5,704 nt of DNA. It comes from an uncultured Faecalibacterium sp. (lineage in GTDB: Bacteria > Bacillota > Clostridia > Oscillospirales > Ruminococcaceae). The stretch lies in assembly GCA_900765705.1 (NCBI GenBank), contig CAAFSR010000326.1:1-5704 (forward strand), given 5' to 3'. Numbering within the stretch: the first letter of the stretch is position 1; each line of letters begins with the position of its first letter. The position numbers and the translations under genes are program-made. This document shows positions 5,621 to 5,704 of the stretch, piece by piece. The notes under the pieces were generated by a model. That model did not search any database, was not told the origin of the DNA, and worked only from the letters and a program-made list of their open reading frames with translations.

Positions 5621-5704
5621 TCGCAGCGCCTTGGCGGCTTCCGTGCCCGCCAGTGCGCCCTCGTAAACCGCCTTTGCCACCTGCAGCAGCCCGCCGGTGC
5701 AGTC
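5612..5704 (-). CDS. C-terminal end of a probable thioredoxin-reductase-like FAD/NAD(P) oxidoreductase
   Basis: The minus strand has an open frame entering from the right edge and stopping at TGA (5614-5612); it is too short to list by length alone. The 30 visible residues begin DCTGGLLQVAKAVYEGALAG and end in AAKALRKG. This fits the final FAD-binding motif of thioredoxin reductases and related flavoproteins, normally written as AGD-x-TG-x-x-x-Q-x-x-x-A-x-x-x-G-x-x-A, with the preceding AG lying outside the window. Such enzymes move electrons from NAD(P)H through FAD to a disulfide partner. Its stop codon overlaps the ribosome site of the Crp-family gene, so the two are almost certainly cotranscribed and probably translationally coupled. 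The family call rests on one motif, so the exact substrate is unknown. Confidence 0.7.
   Translation of the reverse strand, partial: DCTGGLLQVAKAVYEGALAGTEAAKALRKG

Overview
The window looks like chromosomal DNA from a GC-rich gut Clostridium-class Firmicute, most likely Oscillospiraceae/Ruminococcaceae and resembling Faecalibacterium. This is an inference from strong GGAGG-type ribosome sites, Firmicute-style stem-plus-T-run terminators, an HPr/Enzyme I pair of clostridial type, a choline-binding-type GH25 lysozyme and a DUF4830-type membrane protein. No mobile element, phage gene, CRISPR array, tRNA or rRNA was seen.

Layout, left to right. (1) 2-1787, plus strand: the 3' part of a secreted or surface GH25 muramidase gene, then 13 bases later a Cof-type HAD phosphatase, closed by a strong terminator at 1794-1826. 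(2) 1906-2559, plus: a single-pass membrane protein with a DUF4830-like domain and an acidic tail, followed by a weaker terminator-like hairpin. (3) 2560-2846: an AT-rich control region with inverted repeats, one clear -10 box (TATAAT at 2753-2758) and a leader that can fold into a two-tier hairpin just before the ptsH ribosome site. (4) 2847-4850, plus: ptsH (HPr) and ptsI (Enzyme I), the general proteins of the sugar phosphotransferase system, separated by a terminator or attenuator and a second GC-rich hairpin. (5) 4864-4908: a perfect 21-bp hairpin flanked by A and T runs, serving as a bidirectional terminator between convergent units. (6) 4920-5704, minus: a Crp/Fnr-family regulator with eight cysteines, preceded by the last 30 codons of a probable thioredoxin-reductase-like flavoprotein. 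The two are tightly coupled.

How the genes work together: Enzyme I takes phosphate from PEP and passes it to His15 of HPr, which feeds sugar-specific permeases encoded elsewhere. The HPr has Lys where Bacillus-type HPr has the regulatory Ser46, so classical HPr(Ser-P)/CcpA control is unlikely to work through this protein. The minus-strand pair suggests a redox-linked regulator made together with a flavin disulfide reductase. The window is mostly ordinary housekeeping sequence. I see no convincing new multi-gene system; the points most worth a second look are the HPr residue change, the structured pts leaders and the cysteine-rich regulator.
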